A stretch of DNA of 64,000 nucleotides from Gemmatimonadota bacterium (GTDB lineage Bacteria > Latescibacterota > UBA2968 > GCA-2709665), in the NCBI GenBank assembly GCA_028874335.1, contig JAPPJY010000089.1:1-64000 (forward strand), given 5' to 3'. The notes beneath the pieces are model-generated. The model was not told the origin of the DNA. It made no database searches and saw only the letters and a program-made list of their open reading frames with translations. How positions within the stretch are numbered: position 1 is the first letter of the stretch; the number at the start of each line of letters is the position of its first letter. A program made the position numbers and the translations under genes. Below are positions 53,338 to 61,825 of this stretch, piece by piece.

Positions 53338-55053
53338 TCACTCGGGACGCCTTGCGGTCGCTTTCCTGAGTGCTTCCGTGGCGGCCCGGTCAATCTCCCG
53401 GTTCAGGTTGTCCACCACCACGCCGTACTCGTCACGGGCCGCCTCGAGCGATACGCGTCCCTGTCGAACGTCGTTCAGCACCAGATCGGGATCGCGAGTA
53501 CGTGGAGAAAAGTAGCCGCCGCCGCCGGGAAGCCTCAGGGTGACCGTCTGTCCCGGTTGAAGATCGTACTTTCCCTTCGGGTGCGGGCGGGACCCGTCTG
53601 AAAGGACAACCTCGCCGACGGCGCCGTTACCGCCGCCCGCGAAACCGCGCGCCGGGCTCCTGGTGCGGTCATACATACACGAATGCAGTACTGCCGAATC
53701 GGTGTCCATTCGAAGCACCATTTCCTGACCCAGACCTCCGCGGAATCGGCCCGCGCCGCCGGAATCCGGGCGTAGCTCTCGCTTGAGCATCAGAACCGGC
53801 GAAACCGCCTCGATGGCCTCTGCGGGCACGCCTTTTATTCCGCTTGGAAAGGCCGTGGCCGACAGTCCGTCCGATGCGGACCCGGCGCCCATGCCGCCGG
53901 CCGAAAAGAAGATATAGGAAAACACCCGTCCTTCCCGGTCATGCCCTTCCAGTTGCGTATTCCACAGCCCGGCCGAACCGTCGGCCAGAACCCGGTCGGG
54001 AATCGCCCCGGACAGGGCGCCGAATACCGCCTGAGAGAGAAAGTGCCCGATCAGGTGGCGGGCGCCGACGGCACATGGAAACGTGGCATTCAGAACGGTG
54101 CCCGGCGGAGCGGTTACCTGAACCGGCCGGAAGCTACCGGCGTTATTCGGGACGGCGGGGCTGATCGAACACGCCAGCGGGTAGGTCGTATAGGCGTGGG
54201 TATAGTTGTAGACCACGTTGATACCACGGTCCACCTGCGGTGACGTGCCATCGTAGTCGACGACAAGGTCATTTTCCTTTACCTGAATGGAAATCGCGAT
54301 TTTCAGAGGATGGTCGAAACCGTCGATCACCACTTCATCCCTGTAGGTGCCGTCGGGTATCTCCGCGATCGCCTCCCGCGTGGCCGTCTCAGACCGGTCA
54401 AGGATCAGTGACGCGAGGAACTCGATGTCCTCCATTCCGTATTCCGACATCATTTCCGATAGCTTCGCGGCGCCCACGTCGTTGCCGGCCTGCTGGGCAT
54501 GGAGGTCTCCCACGACGGCATCCGGCGTGCGGACATTGGCGCGGACGATTTCAAGCAGATCGCGATTGAGGTGTCCTTCACGGAAGAGGAACATGATCGG
54601 AATATGGAGTCCCTCTTCAAACACCTCGCGGGCGTCCGCACCCAGCGTCCTGCCTCCGATATCCATGGCGTGGCAGGTATTGGCGAACCAGCCGACGGCC
54701 TTTCCGCGATGAAACACGGGAGTGACCACGGTGATGTCGTGCAGATGCCCCGAACCCAGCCAGGGATCGTTGGTAAGCAGGCTGTCGCCGGGTTTCAGAC
54801 TGTCTATCGGATGCGCTTTCGCGAAGTGTCCGACACAGGTTGCCATGGTGTTGATATGGCCCGGAGTGCCGGTCACGGCCTGAGCGACCATATCGCCGGT
54901 ACGGTTGAAGATTCCCGCGGAAAGGTCGCCCGCTTCCCTGACCACGGTCGTGAACGAGGCGTGCATCAACGCGGCGGCCTGCTCGTTCACGATGGATATG
55001 AGCCGGTTCCACAACACCTCAAGGAGAACGGCGTCCAGCTCTTCCTCGAACAT
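53338..55053 (-). CDS. hyuB: Hydantoinase B / oxoprolinase-type subunit
   Basis: A 571-residue hydantoinase B/HyuB family protein. The N-terminus LEVLWNRLISIVNEQAAALMHASFT and segments SLLTNDPWLGSGHLHDITVVTPVF, GWFANTCHAMDIGG and GDLHAQQAGNDVGAAKL are diagnostic. With HyuA it forms an ATP-dependent cyclic-amide hydrolase (N-methylhydantoin, 5-oxoproline) or an acetone/acetophenone carboxylase-like enzyme. The ATG at 55053 overlaps the hyuA stop by one base, and a longer open frame to 55371 would lie inside hyuA. The substrate is not evident. Confidence 0.9.
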   Translation of the reverse strand: MFEEELDAVLLEVLWNRLISIVNEQAAALMHASFTTVVREAGDLSAGIFNRTGDMVAQAVTGTPGHINTMATCVGHFAKAHPIDSLKPGDSLLTNDPWLGSGHLHDITVVTPVFHRGKAVGWFANTCHAMDIGGRTLGADAREVFEEGLHIPIMFLFREGHLNRDLLEIVRANVRTPDAVVGDLHAQQAGNDVGAAKLSEMMSEYGMEDIEFLASLILDRSETATREAIAEIPDGTYRDEVVIDGFDHPLKIAISIQVKENDLVVDYDGTSPQVDRGINVVYNYTHAYTTYPLACSISPAVPNNAGSFRPVQVTAPPGTVLNATFPCAVGARHLIGHFLSQAVFGALSGAIPDRVLADGSAGLWNTQLEGHDREGRVFSYIFFSAGGMGAGSASDGLSATAFPSGIKGVPAEAIEAVSPVLMLKRELRPDSGGAGRFRGGLGQEMVLRMDTDSAVLHSCMYDRTRSPARGFAGGGNGAVGEVVLSDGSRPHPKGKYDLQPGQTVTLRLPGGGGYFSPRTRDPDLVLNDVRQGRVSLEAARDEYGVVVDNLNREIDRAATEALRKATARRPE

Positions 55054-57140
55054 TATCCCAATCCCTCCACGCGCGTCAGGAGCAGGCTGCCGCACGCCTC
55101 CACGGCAAACGACCAGCCGTGGGGCACGACGGCGGTGGACTCGGCTTCTTCCACGATTGCGGGTCCGGTCGCTCGAAATCCCGGATCGATCCTGTACCTG
55201 TCGAAAACCGGCGCCGGTTCCGGACCGGTTTCCGCATCGAACAAGACCGGGCGAACGCCCTTTACCGCGTCCCCGCCCGTTGAAGCCGGCAGTTCCGGAT
55301 CCCCGATATCGGGCTTCGGCCCGGACATCCGCACACGCCAGTGAACGGACTCGATTTCCACGCCCTCGCACGTGCGCGTGAACTTGCGGATATATTCCGT
55401 ATCGAATCCCTCACGGATTTCATCCATACTGTCGGGGCCGATTCTGCCACCGGGAATCGGAATCCTGATTTCGTGGCCCTGTCCCACGTACCGCATGTCG
55501 GCCGTGCGTTCAATCCGCATTTGGGACGGCGCCACGCCGGCCTCCCGCAAAACGCCCGCGCCCTCGGTTTCCATTGCTTCGAAAAGCGTGTTCAGCCTCG
55601 CGTAATTCAGGGCCTCCAGCCGTGCTACGTAACTCCTCGCGAAATCAAACGAAATCGGCGCAAGCATCAGTCCGAACGCGGAACTCACGCCCGCCGTGGG
55701 CGGCACGATCACCGTGCCTATTCCGAGTCGTTCGGCCACGCCGCAGGCATGCACGGGTCCCGCGCCTCCGGTAGCGACCATGGCATAGCCCCGGATGTCG
55801 ATGCCGCGCTCGGCCGCGTGAACGCGTGCCGCGTTCGCCATGTTTTCGTTGACCATCCGGTGAATGCCCCACGCCATACGATCGATGCCCGTGCCCAGCC
55901 GCTTCGAAAGCCGGTGGACCGCGCTGCTTGCGCGGTCCAGGTCCAGCGCCATCTTACCGCCCAGGAAGTAGCCGGGATTCAGCATCCCCAGAACCAGGTC
56001 GGCGTCGGTCACCGTGGGCGTCGATCCCCCGTTCCCGTAGCAGGCGGGCCCCGGAACCGATCCCGCGCTTTCCGGACCGACGGCCGGCAGCCCCATCTCG
56101 TTAAGGCGCGCAATACTGCCGCCGCCGGCACCAATTTCGATCATATCCAGTACGGGAACAAGGAGCGGCAGCCCGCTCCCGCGTTTGAATCGATAGACAC
56201 GCGCCACCTCGGACTCGGTTGTAACGGGAAAAACGCCGTCATTGCCAAGCACGGCCTTTGCCGTCGTGCCTCCCATATCGAATGCGAGCACGTCTCTCAG
56301 GCTTGAACGGCCGCCCCAATATGCGGCGGACAGCGCGCCGCCGCTCGGACCGGACTCGACAAGACGGACGGGAAACGCCGCGGCCGTCTCGGCCGAGCAA
56401 ACGCCGCCGTTGGACAGCATGATATGCAATGGCGCTGCAATCCCCTTTGCCTCCAGACCCCTGGACAGACCGGCCAGATACCGTCGGGCGAGAGGCTGGA
56501 CGTATGCATTGGCGACGGTCGTTGACGTCCTGTCGTATTCCCGCAGTTCGGGCGACACCTGGTGGGACACCGAAACCGTTACGCCGGGCATCGCTTTCCC
56601 GACAATTCGCGCCGCCTGTCGTTCGTGTTCCGGGTTGGCGTATGCGTGCAGAAAGCAGATGGCAACTGCTTCCACCTCTTCTTCGATAAACGTACTGCAT
56701 GCCTCCCGGATCGACGATTCATCCAGGCATTGGAGTACTTCTCCTCTCACGTTCATCCGCTCGAGCGCGCCGAATCTCAGTCTCCGTTCCACCAGAGGTT
56801 CGGGCAACTCCAGGCGGAGATCATAGATATCGTACCGACCCTCGCGCCCAATCTCCAGCGCATCCCGAAACCCCGCCGTCGTGATCAGTCCGGTTCTCGC
56901 GCCCTTGCGCTCGATCAGCGTGTTGGTCACCAGCGTCGTACCGTGGATGACGCGTTGAACGGCGCCGGCGTCGCGGAAATCCGGCAATGAGTCGATTCCG
57001 TTCAACACGGCATCGGAAGGATCCGGATAGGTCGTAGGCACCTTGGCAACCGACTGGCGGCCGGTACGGCAGTCCAGAAGGACGAGATCCGTGAACGTGC
57101 CGCCGATGTCAATTGCCAGGACCCTCTGTTCTTCCGTCAT
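55053..57140 (-). CDS. hyuA: Hydantoinase A / oxoprolinase-type ATPase subunit
   Basis: A 695-residue hydantoinase A family ATPase. The phosphate-binding motif VLAIDIGGTFTDLVLLD is at the N-terminus. It is followed by VIHGTTLVTNTLIERKGARTGLITT and, in the hydantoinase core, MLSNGGVCSAETAAAFPVRLVESGPSGG, AFDMGGTTAKAVL and IGAGGGSIARLNEMG. It binds ATP in the heteromeric enzyme with HyuB. The ATG at 57140 has GGAG plus GGCGGG upstream, and an open frame to 57239 is less likely. It is the first gene of a two-gene leftward operon. Confidence 0.92.
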   Translation of the reverse strand: MTEEQRVLAIDIGGTFTDLVLLDCRTGRQSVAKVPTTYPDPSDAVLNGIDSLPDFRDAGAVQRVIHGTTLVTNTLIERKGARTGLITTAGFRDALEIGREGRYDIYDLRLELPEPLVERRLRFGALERMNVRGEVLQCLDESSIREACSTFIEEEVEAVAICFLHAYANPEHERQAARIVGKAMPGVTVSVSHQVSPELREYDRTSTTVANAYVQPLARRYLAGLSRGLEAKGIAAPLHIMLSNGGVCSAETAAAFPVRLVESGPSGGALSAAYWGGRSSLRDVLAFDMGGTTAKAVLGNDGVFPVTTESEVARVYRFKRGSGLPLLVPVLDMIEIGAGGGSIARLNEMGLPAVGPESAGSVPGPACYGNGGSTPTVTDADLVLGMLNPGYFLGGKMALDLDRASSAVHRLSKRLGTGIDRMAWGIHRMVNENMANAARVHAAERGIDIRGYAMVATGGAGPVHACGVAERLGIGTVIVPPTAGVSSAFGLMLAPISFDFARSYVARLEALNYARLNTLFEAMETEGAGVLREAGVAPSQMRIERTADMRYVGQGHEIRIPIPGGRIGPDSMDEIREGFDTEYIRKFTRTCEGVEIESVHWRVRMSGPKPDIGDPELPASTGGDAVKGVRPVLFDAETGPEPAPVFDRYRIDPGFRATGPAIVEEAESTAVVPHGWSFAVEACGSLLLTRVEGLG

Positions 57141-57638
57141 CCCGCCAAGCTCCAATTGACCCCAATTCGAGAAAAACGGCAACCGGGCGTCGTGATAAAA
57201 CCCTCCGAAACGGGGCATAATCGTCGTCCCGAAGGACATTATTTCCGTTCACGTCCAGTGACCTGGTGTATCCTGGTAATCCGCCGTCTAATCGCCTTTA
57301 TAAACTAGCATATATCTGATTTAACGTCCACGAAAACTTACGAATCAAGGTTAAACGTCCAACGGCCTCGACCGTGCCATAAACTCCTTAAAACAGCTTC
57401 TTAGACGCCGGAGACGTAAATATGCGCCTCGCTGACATGAATGTCAACTCCAACGCGGGTTCCTCAGCCGTAGACGCCAACCGGTCTTCATCCCTTGAAA
57501 CGAGGAGTCCTTCATTAAAGCGAAAACCTCCCCGCTCGAATCCGCATCGCTGAAAGGTGTTCCATTGGCGCATTATGCCTTGACATCGTGCAGTCCATTA
57601 TTTAATTTTCAACTCACTTGGCGCCGTAGAACATCGGG
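57141..57638. other. Intergenic region between hyuA and tRNA-Gly
   Basis: About 500 bases, AT-richer than its surroundings (57290-57340 and 57590-57612). A leftward promoter for hyuAB probably lies near 57,300 (TTAAAT/TATAAA-like boxes 16 bases apart), but the match is weak. A possible 61-codon leftward frame at 57388-57573 has no supporting features. Confidence 0.3.
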
Positions 57639-57714
57639 GCGGGAATAGCTCAGCTGGTAGAGCACAACCTTGCCAAGGTTGGGGTCGCGGGTTCGAGTCC
57701 CGTTTCCCGCTCCA
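57639..57714 (+). tRNA. tRNA-Gly (anticodon GCC)
   Basis: A full cloverleaf of 76 bases including encoded CCA. The acceptor GCGGGAA pairs with TTCCCGC. The D arm is GCTC...GAGC, the anticodon stem CAACC/GGTTG has loop TTGCCAA, and the T arm is GCGGG-TTCGAGT-CCCGT. Anticodon GCC reads GGC and GGU. Confidence 0.97.
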
Positions 57715-57730
57715 GTTTTTTCACGCGAAG

Positions 57731-57771
57731 GCCCGTTAAACCTGCCTGTTTAACGGGCGCTGTTGTTGTTT
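57731..57771 (+). terminator. Rho-independent terminator after tRNA-Gly
   Basis: An 11-bp perfect stem GCCCGTTAAAC / GTTTAACGGGC (57731-57741 / 57748-57758) is followed by GCTGTTGTTGTTT. It lies 17 bases after the tRNA. Confidence 0.8.
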
Positions 57772-57817
57772 GTCGTCCACCCGGCCACCCTTGGGATCCG
57801 GCGCCGGAGGCGGTCCA

Positions 57818-58957
57818 GTGAAAACTGCGCTGCACGACGAATTCGCGCAATACCGCCTGCCGGACACCGCCCTGTGGACGCCGGGACCGCACGCGCTTAC
57901 GCCTGCGGTCGAACGTACAATCCGGGCCTATCGGGCGACTTTCTCCCACCGTTCGAACGACTTCAAGTCCCTGTACACGCAGGCGGTAGCCCTCCTGCGT
58001 GAAGCATTCCACGCGCCGGAAGCGTACACGCCACTCATCTTCGGCCACACAGGCAGCTACGACTGGGAGATGGTCGCTGTCAATACACCGCCCGATTCCC
58101 GGGCGGTGGGTCTCGATATAGGCGCGTTCTCCGCCCGATGGGCAGAGTTATTCGTGCGCCATGACCGCGCCGTCGACGTGCTTCGTGTACCATGGGGATA
58201 TGGAATCGAACCGGACAGGTGGCGCACCGCGCTGCGCAGTGGCTACGACGTCGCGCTGCTGACACACAACGAGACCGCCACCGGGGTCATGCTCCCCGTC
58301 GACGCCCTCTGCCGGGACGCGCGCCTCCGGTCGCCGGAAATGCTCGTCGCCATCGACGGCGTAAGTATCGCCGGTGCGGTTGAAGTTGACATTGGTACGA
58401 TGCGACCGGACTACTATCTCTGGAGCCTGCAGAAGGACTTCGGGATTCCCGCCGTCGGGTCGGTGATGATCGTCTCGAATCGAGCGCTTGAGACGGCCGG
58501 AGGTGTCGCGAAACGCGGATACGTGCTGGACCTGATCGAATGGCATACCCGCGCCGCTGACGCGCAGACGCCCGTAACCGTATCCGATCTCATGTTGCGC
58601 TGCCTGATCGCCCGTCTCGAGGAAATGCTGGACGAGGGCGATGCCCGCTTCCGGCGACACAGGAATCTCGCGCGAATGCAGAGGGACTGGGCGGCGAAAC
58701 ACGGCCTGGGTCTGCTCGCGCAGCCGGAATTCTGCAGCCCCACCGTCACCGCCGTTCTGATGCCCGATTCCATCCCGGCGACGGAACTCGTCCACGCGGC
58801 GAAAAACGTGCTGAACGTACAGATCGCGCCGGGTTACGGCCCCATGCAGAATACCGCCATACGGATCGCCGCAATGGGAAGCACTTCGGAATCGGAAATG
58901 GAGCGGTTTCTGGCGGGGCTTTCGCTGATGATCAGGAACTGGTCGGCCGCAACTTGA
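57818..58957 (+). CDS. Class V aminotransferase (alanine-glyoxylate aminotransferase-like)
   Basis: A 379-residue fold-type I PLP enzyme. The segments TPGPHALTPAVERTI (substrate phosphate/carboxylate region), LIFGHTGSYDWEMVAVN, LLTHNETATGVMLPV, VAIDGVSIAGAVEVDIG and LWSLQKDFGIPAVGSVMIVS (Schiff-base Lys in QK) place it near serine-pyruvate/alanine-glyoxylate aminotransferases. Substrate uncertain. GTG at 57818 is chosen because GGAGG lies seven bases before it, whereas the open frame to 57770 runs into the tRNA terminator. The rhomboid gene follows 13 bases later, so the two are probably cotranscribed. Confidence 0.85.
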   Translation: MKTALHDEFAQYRLPDTALWTPGPHALTPAVERTIRAYRATFSHRSNDFKSLYTQAVALLREAFHAPEAYTPLIFGHTGSYDWEMVAVNTPPDSRAVGLDIGAFSARWAELFVRHDRAVDVLRVPWGYGIEPDRWRTALRSGYDVALLTHNETATGVMLPVDALCRDARLRSPEMLVAIDGVSIAGAVEVDIGTMRPDYYLWSLQKDFGIPAVGSVMIVSNRALETAGGVAKRGYVLDLIEWHTRAADAQTPVTVSDLMLRCLIARLEEMLDEGDARFRRHRNLARMQRDWAAKHGLGLLAQPEFCSPTVTAVLMPDSIPATELVHAAKNVLNVQIAPGYGPMQNTAIRIAAMGSTSESEMERFLAGLSLMIRNWSAAT

Positions 58958-58970
58958 ACAGAGGGTCGCA

Positions 58971-59786
58971 ATGCCTCCTACCTCGATGGTCTGTCCGGGC
59001 TGCCGCAACCTGATCAGCACGGAAGAAAAAAAATGTCCGTACTGCGGCGCCTATCGCCCGGGTCTCTGGGGGCTCGGCCCCGCCCTGAGCCGGCTGTTCG
59101 GATCGAGAATCGACGTTCTCACCCTCATTCCCACGGCATGTATCGTCCTTTTCCTGCTCAGTCTGCTCCTGGACCTGGAATCGGCGCTGTCGCTGCACGG
59201 CGGCTTCTTCGGCATGCTTTCGCCCGGTTTTCATGCGACCGCGATCCTGGGAATGACAGACGGAAACGCGCCGTGGTGGACACTGTTCACGGCCATCTAT
59301 CTGCACGGCGGGTTGTTACATATCCTCTTCAACGTGCTGTGGATACGGCAACTGGGCCCGGAAGTCGGCAATCTATACGGCCCGGCGCGCTATTTCATCA
59401 TTTTTACGACTGGCGGCGTCGTTGGCTTTTTCCTTTCCAACGCCGTTTCCGGCTATCCCACGCTGGGCGCCTCCGGCTCGATTTTCGGACTTCTGGCCGC
59501 CCTCATCGTCTATGGCCGAAGCCAGAAGACCAGCTTCGCCGCCCTGATGACGCGTCAGATCTGGCAGTGGGCAATCATGCTCTTCATCTTCGGCTTTCTC
59601 ATGCAGGGTGTCAACAACTGGGCCCACTTCGGCGGATTCGCCGGGGGATGGATCGCTTCACGGCTCCTCGTCTCGAGCGCGCGCTGGCGCGAGGGGCGCC
59701 TCACCGTGGTGGTCGCCCTGCTCCTTCTCATGATCACCGGAGCCGGTTTCGTGCTGTCGATATACAGCGCGATCCGCGGCTTGTAG
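58971..59786 (+). CDS. Rhomboid intramembrane serine protease with N-terminal zinc ribbon
   Basis: A 271-residue membrane protein. Residues 1-25 carry two CxxC knuckles (VCPGCRNL and KCPYCGAY), a zinc ribbon not found in E. coli GlpG. Six or so membrane segments follow. The rhomboid motifs are intact: HGGLLHILFNVLWIRQLG in the early helices, the catalytic serine in TLGASGSIFGLLAAL and the histidine in VNNWAHFGGFAGGW. It cleaves helical membrane substrates, target unknown. The ATG at 58971 follows a GAGGG site. It is joined to the aminotransferase gene upstream and ends near the convergent dioxygenase gene. Confidence 0.93.
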   Translation: MPPTSMVCPGCRNLISTEEKKCPYCGAYRPGLWGLGPALSRLFGSRIDVLTLIPTACIVLFLLSLLLDLESALSLHGGFFGMLSPGFHATAILGMTDGNAPWWTLFTAIYLHGGLLHILFNVLWIRQLGPEVGNLYGPARYFIIFTTGGVVGFFLSNAVSGYPTLGASGSIFGLLAALIVYGRSQKTSFAALMTRQIWQWAIMLFIFGFLMQGVNNWAHFGGFAGGWIASRLLVSSARWREGRLTVVVALLLLMITGAGFVLSIYSAIRGL

Positions 59787-59846
59787 TTTCCGGGTACAGT
59801 TCCGCCCCGTCTCCGCCACGGACGGACCGGAGTCCGCGGCAACGGC

Positions 59847-60698
59847 CTACTGGAATTTCCGTTCCGCCCAGTCCTTCCGATCCCTGACGACGTTTTCAGG
59901 TGCCTTCCCGCTTCTGGCCATATGCCCCAGTTGGGCACGCATTGTAGGCTGAGTCGCGTCCTGGTACCGCCAGTCCATGCTCCAGCGCACCTTACGGGTC
60001 CTGTTGGGCAGTCCGCAATGGAACATCAGGTTATGAAACAGGACCACGTCGCCTGGGTCCACTTCGATAGAGACCGCCTGTCCCAGACGCGGATCCAGCT
60101 CCTCCTGTGATATTTCAAGGTAATACTCCCGCTTTTCATGAGGCACGATGCCCAGCCTGTGCGTACCGGGCACAAACTGCATACAGCCGTTTTCCTCCGT
60201 CGCGGGCACGAGGGGGGCCCAGACGTTCAGCATTCTCAGCGTCTCCACGCCATCGGCGGCCTGCGCCGTGTATCCCCCGTCCTGATGCCAAAGGACCAGC
60301 GTTCCCTTCCAATCGGGAAACTTCGGGCGCGCCGTATAATTCGGATATAGCCTGACCTCGGGTCCGAGGAGCAGTTCTGCGACATCCAGGAGACGAGGGT
60401 GAAAGAACAGATCGAAGAGCCTGGGCCCGTGCAATTCAGGCCGGAATGACGTGGGCGCCAGCTCCATGCAGTATTCGAACAACCGCGCAATGCGGGTTTC
60501 GAACGGCGCGTGCCTGAAAGGATCCGTGATTCTTTCCAACGCCAATAACCGCTCCGCCTGACGGTCAACCAGAACGTCGAGTTCCTCTCGGACACCCTCG
60601 ATAACGGTCGATGCCAGAAACGCCTTCAATATCACGTAGCCGTCACGATCGAACGCCTGCTTCAAAGCGTCTTCGTCCACCGGTCTAGCGCTTGACAT
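59847..60698 (-). CDS. Phytanoyl-CoA dioxygenase family protein
   Basis: A 283-residue Fe(II)/2-oxoglutarate-dependent dioxygenase (PhyH family). The early FDRDGYVILKAFL is typical. The iron ligands are in LWHQDGGYTAQAADG (HxD) and FHNLMFHCGLPNRTRKVRWSM (distal His, followed by the 2-oxoglutarate Arg). It hydroxylates an unactivated carbon, substrate unknown. The ATG at 60698 has TAGGAGG upstream. An open frame to 60737 overlaps the alcohol dehydrogenase gene. It is last in the leftward redox operon. Confidence 0.92.
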   Translation of the reverse strand: MSSARPVDEDALKQAFDRDGYVILKAFLASTVIEGVREELDVLVDRQAERLLALERITDPFRHAPFETRIARLFEYCMELAPTSFRPELHGPRLFDLFFHPRLLDVAELLLGPEVRLYPNYTARPKFPDWKGTLVLWHQDGGYTAQAADGVETLRMLNVWAPLVPATEENGCMQFVPGTHRLGIVPHEKREYYLEISQEELDPRLGQAVSIEVDPGDVVLFHNLMFHCGLPNRTRKVRWSMDWRYQDATQPTMRAQLGHMARSGKAPENVVRDRKDWAERKFQ

Positions 60699-60706
60699 GT
60701 GACCTC

Positions 60707-61825
60707 CTACAGGACAGACAGGTAAAGCATCCGGCACGCGGCTTCATCCAGCGGCCTCGGGTTTGTCGGGCTGCAATGGTCCGCTGCCGCCTTCGCCGCC
60801 AGCGGTTCCAGCTCCTCCCGGGTAACACCCAGGTCCGAAAGCGACTCCGGCATCCCAATCCGCCTGTTCATCGCTTCGAAATAATCCGGCAGATCGGATC
60901 CCTTTCTCAGGCGCAGCCGTTGCGCCATCGTCTCAAATTTGCCGGCGCAAAAGTCGAAGTTGAATCTCAGGACGGCGGGAAGAAACAGGCCGTTGAGCGT
61001 ACCGTGATGCAGTGACCTGCCCAGAGACCCCAACGGATGACTCAGGCTGTGCACGGCGCCCAGGCTCTTCTGAAACGCGAGGCCGCCCTGCAACGCGCAC
61101 ATCAGCATCTCCTTCCTGGCCTCCCGGTCCGTCCCGTCCAGGCATGCGGTGGAAATGTGACGACAGCCTCGTTCCAGCCCGTCGAGCGCGATCGCGTCGG
61201 CAACGGGGTTGACGCGCGTGCTGCAGAAGGTCTCCACGCAATGTGAAATGGCGTCCATTCCCGTGCCGGCGCTCAGAGAAGGCGGCATCGTCATTGTCAG
61301 TTCCGGATCGCATACCGCGGCCGCGGGCGTTAAATAGCGGCTCAGGATTCCCACCTTGTCGCCGGAACTCAACGTCACCAGGGCGGCTCTGCCCACCTCG
61401 CTCCCGCTGCCAGCGGTGGTTGGTACGGCGACAATGGGCGGCACCCGGCGCGTGACGCGTATCGTGCCGCCACACCGCATCGTATATGACTCGAGCGGTC
61501 CTGCGTGCCCCGCCAGAATCCCCGCGCATTTCGCGAGATCCAAGGAGGAACCGCCTCCGACCGCGACCAATCCGTCGCACCGCCCTTTCCGGTAGACCTG
61601 CAGCGCTTTCAGTACCTGCGGTTCCGACGGATTGGGTTTAACGCCGCTGTACACGGCCGCGTCGCGCAGGCCAACGCGATTCGCAATACCCAGATCCTTC
61701 AGACCGGGGTCGGTCACCAGGAGCGGCCGGCGTATGCCGATCTCAGCGAGCAGGTCGGGGACGACGCGGGAGACGCCGAACCCGAAATACACGTCGGTCA
61801 GATAGGATATCGAGGGTTGAATCAT
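60707..61825 (-). CDS. Iron-containing alcohol dehydrogenase
   Basis: A 372-residue type III alcohol dehydrogenase. The NAD(P) motif GLVAVGGGSSLDLAKCAGIL is intact, as are PIVAVPTTAGSGSEVG and the metal-site segments TGMDAISHCVETF, GAVHSLSHPLGSLG and LHHGTLNGLFLP, which supply His and Asp ligands. It interconverts an alcohol and aldehyde or ketone. The alcohol may be the product of the dioxygenase encoded eight bases downstream (inference). Its ATG overlaps the stop of the PYROXD2-like gene (ATGA). Confidence 0.92.
   Translation of the reverse strand: MIQPSISYLTDVYFGFGVSRVVPDLLAEIGIRRPLLVTDPGLKDLGIANRVGLRDAAVYSGVKPNPSEPQVLKALQVYRKGRCDGLVAVGGGSSLDLAKCAGILAGHAGPLESYTMRCGGTIRVTRRVPPIVAVPTTAGSGSEVGRAALVTLSSGDKVGILSRYLTPAAAVCDPELTMTMPPSLSAGTGMDAISHCVETFCSTRVNPVADAIALDGLERGCRHISTACLDGTDREARKEMLMCALQGGLAFQKSLGAVHSLSHPLGSLGRSLHHGTLNGLFLPAVLRFNFDFCAGKFETMAQRLRLRKGSDLPDYFEAMNRRIGMPESLSDLGVTREELEPLAAKAAADHCSPTNPRPLDEAACRMLYLSVL

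Noticed and set aside
53-57404. A 16-base word (TTAAAACAGCTTCTTA) at 53-68 and 57389-57404
   Set aside because: The match does not extend on either side. One shared 16-mer in 64 kb is near chance expectation, so it is not called a repeat.
57388-57573. A 61-codon leftward frame in the hyuA-tRNA gap
   Set aside because: It has only a weak AAGG site and no recognisable family, and its composition is like random sequence. It is left as intergenic.
57650-58048. A leftward frame ending ERETGLEPATPTLARLCSTS
   Set aside because: That ending is the reverse translation of the tRNA-Gly gene, a well-known false protein.
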